Below, piece after piece: positions 63,608-64,000 of a stretch of 64,000 nt of DNA. This stretch comes from Paracoccaceae bacterium (GTDB lineage: Bacteria > Pseudomonadota > Alphaproteobacteria > Rhodobacterales > Rhodobacteraceae). Location: positions 225,120 through 289,119 of the forward strand of contig JANSYP010000006.1 of assembly GCA_024742405.1 (NCBI GenBank), read 5' to 3'. The notes under the pieces were generated by a model. That model ran no database searches. It saw nothing but the letters and a program-made list of their open reading frames with translations, and was not told the DNA's origin. The translations under genes were made by a program, and so were the position numbers. The stretch's first letter is position 1. Each line of letters starts with the position of its first letter.

Positions 63608-64000
63608 TGATCCTGCCCCGAAAAAGTGGACGGGGTTAGGCCGCCATGCGCTCCATGTCGGCCGGTGATCGGTAGCCTATCCCGGAATGCAGGCGGCGTG
63701 AATTGTAGAAGCCTTCGATGTAGGCGAAGAGATCGCGTCGCGCTTCGTCCCTTGTCGCGTAGACGCGGTGATGCACGCGCTCGACCTTGAGCGTGTGGAA
63801 GAAGCTCTCCATCGGCGCGTTGTCGAGGCAGTTTCCCTTCCGGCTCATGGATGGGTTTATTTTCGCAGCAGCAAGGGCTTGGCGATATTCGTCAGCTGCA
63901 TACTGGACGCCGCGATCCGAATGCTGGATCAGCCCGGGTGCTGGGCGCTGGCGTCTGATGGCCATGTCGAGTGCTTCGAGGGCGATCGAGGCATGCAGGG
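63608..64000 (-). mobile_element. IS3-family insertion sequence, 3' end, cut by window
   Basis: The element end appears to be TGATCCTGCCCCGAAAAAGT at 63608, matching the style of IS3-family inverted repeats, followed inward by the stop of the transposase. The remainder lies beyond the right edge, so the other end and target duplication cannot be seen. Confidence 0.75.
63636..64000 (-). CDS. IS3-family transposase OrfB, C-terminal part of DDE domain (partial)
   Basis: The frame is open to the right edge (codons before the first Met read LHASIALEALD). The visible part includes the second catalytic Asp in LIQHSDRGVQYA and the Glu in NAPMESFFHTLK, then the usual tail YIEGFYNSRRLHSGIGYRSP. The first Asp lies outside the window. 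There is no internal stop in the part seen. Confidence 0.92.
   Translation of the reverse strand, partial: LHASIALEALDMAIRRQRPAPGLIQHSDRGVQYAADEYRQALAAAKINPSMSRKGNCLDNAPMESFFHTLKVERVHHRVYATRDEARRDLFAYIEGFYNSRRLHSGIGYRSPADMERMAA

Noticed and set aside
1..64000. CRISPR array
   Set aside because: No regularly spaced repeats of 25-40 bases were seen anywhere; the only short-period direct repeat (50793-50839) has two copies.

Overview
The window is GC-rich (core genes visibly well above 60% G+C) and reads as a chromosome segment of an alphaproteobacterium of the Rhodobacterales (Roseobacter/Paracoccus type). Supporting marks are a Paracoccus-style sox cluster with soxCD, a short prolyl-tRNA synthetase without editing insertion, the divergent rpsU/COQ9 pair, a VPLPA-CTERM protein and an hda gene next to an AI-2E-family permease gene. 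I infer this from gene content only; no database was searched.

Layout. 1-4605: RND efflux adaptor (cut by the window edge) and pump. 4640-5426: a cyclase-family pseudogene. 5494-12298: Atm1-type ABC exporter, LysM protein, LOG-family enzyme, a haloacid dehalogenase/alpha-beta hydrolase fusion and an MFS exporter. 12342-24178: thiosulfate oxidation. soxV and soxXYZABCDEF run on the minus strand (soxF at the low-coordinate end), and soxS, soxR and a YeeE/TsuA-type transporter run divergently. SoxAX, SoxYZ, SoxB and SoxCD form the periplasmic cycle, SoxEF is the flavocytochrome, SoxV and SoxS supply and use thiol reductant, and SoxR is the likely persulfide-responsive repressor. soxW is not present. 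24166-32197: PPOx-like protein, DUF1194 protein, cytochrome c, LolCD-type lipoprotein exporter, peroxiredoxin, aquaporin, a small PstS-like lipoprotein, SGNH hydrolase and proS. 32295-44008: an MFS remnant, AI-2E permease, hda, ppk1, ppx, VPLPA-CTERM protein, COQ9, rpsU, GST and an HxlR/ABM/quinone-reductase group. 44036-47680: polyamine-type ABC genes potA/C/B without a binding-protein gene, and a GAP-family membrane protein.

From the tRNA-Gly(CCC) at 47861 the window becomes accessory DNA: a decayed HNH lipoprotein gene, an IS110 remnant, a DksA/TraR zinc-finger gene, a TetR regulator and a tyrosine integrase. The integrase lies between two half-tRNAs: the 3' half of a tRNA with TCT anticodon (51940-51984) and the 5' half of a tRNA-Gly(TCC) (53682-53718). 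They carry near-identical 9-bp cores in direct orientation. After an SDR and a flavodoxin-like gene comes a 217-bp MITE-like element (15-bp perfect inverted repeats, GGGCGG on both sides).

Beyond it are two large convergent genes that look like antiphage defence: a 1342-aa NACHT/STAND-like NTPase with a C-terminal PD-(D/E)xK nuclease, and a 1132-aa SF1 helicase with a C-terminal phospholipase-D nuclease (Mokosh type II-like). An IS3-family element runs off the right edge. The NTPase-nuclease protein, alone or paired with the helicase, is the best candidate here for an undescribed system.
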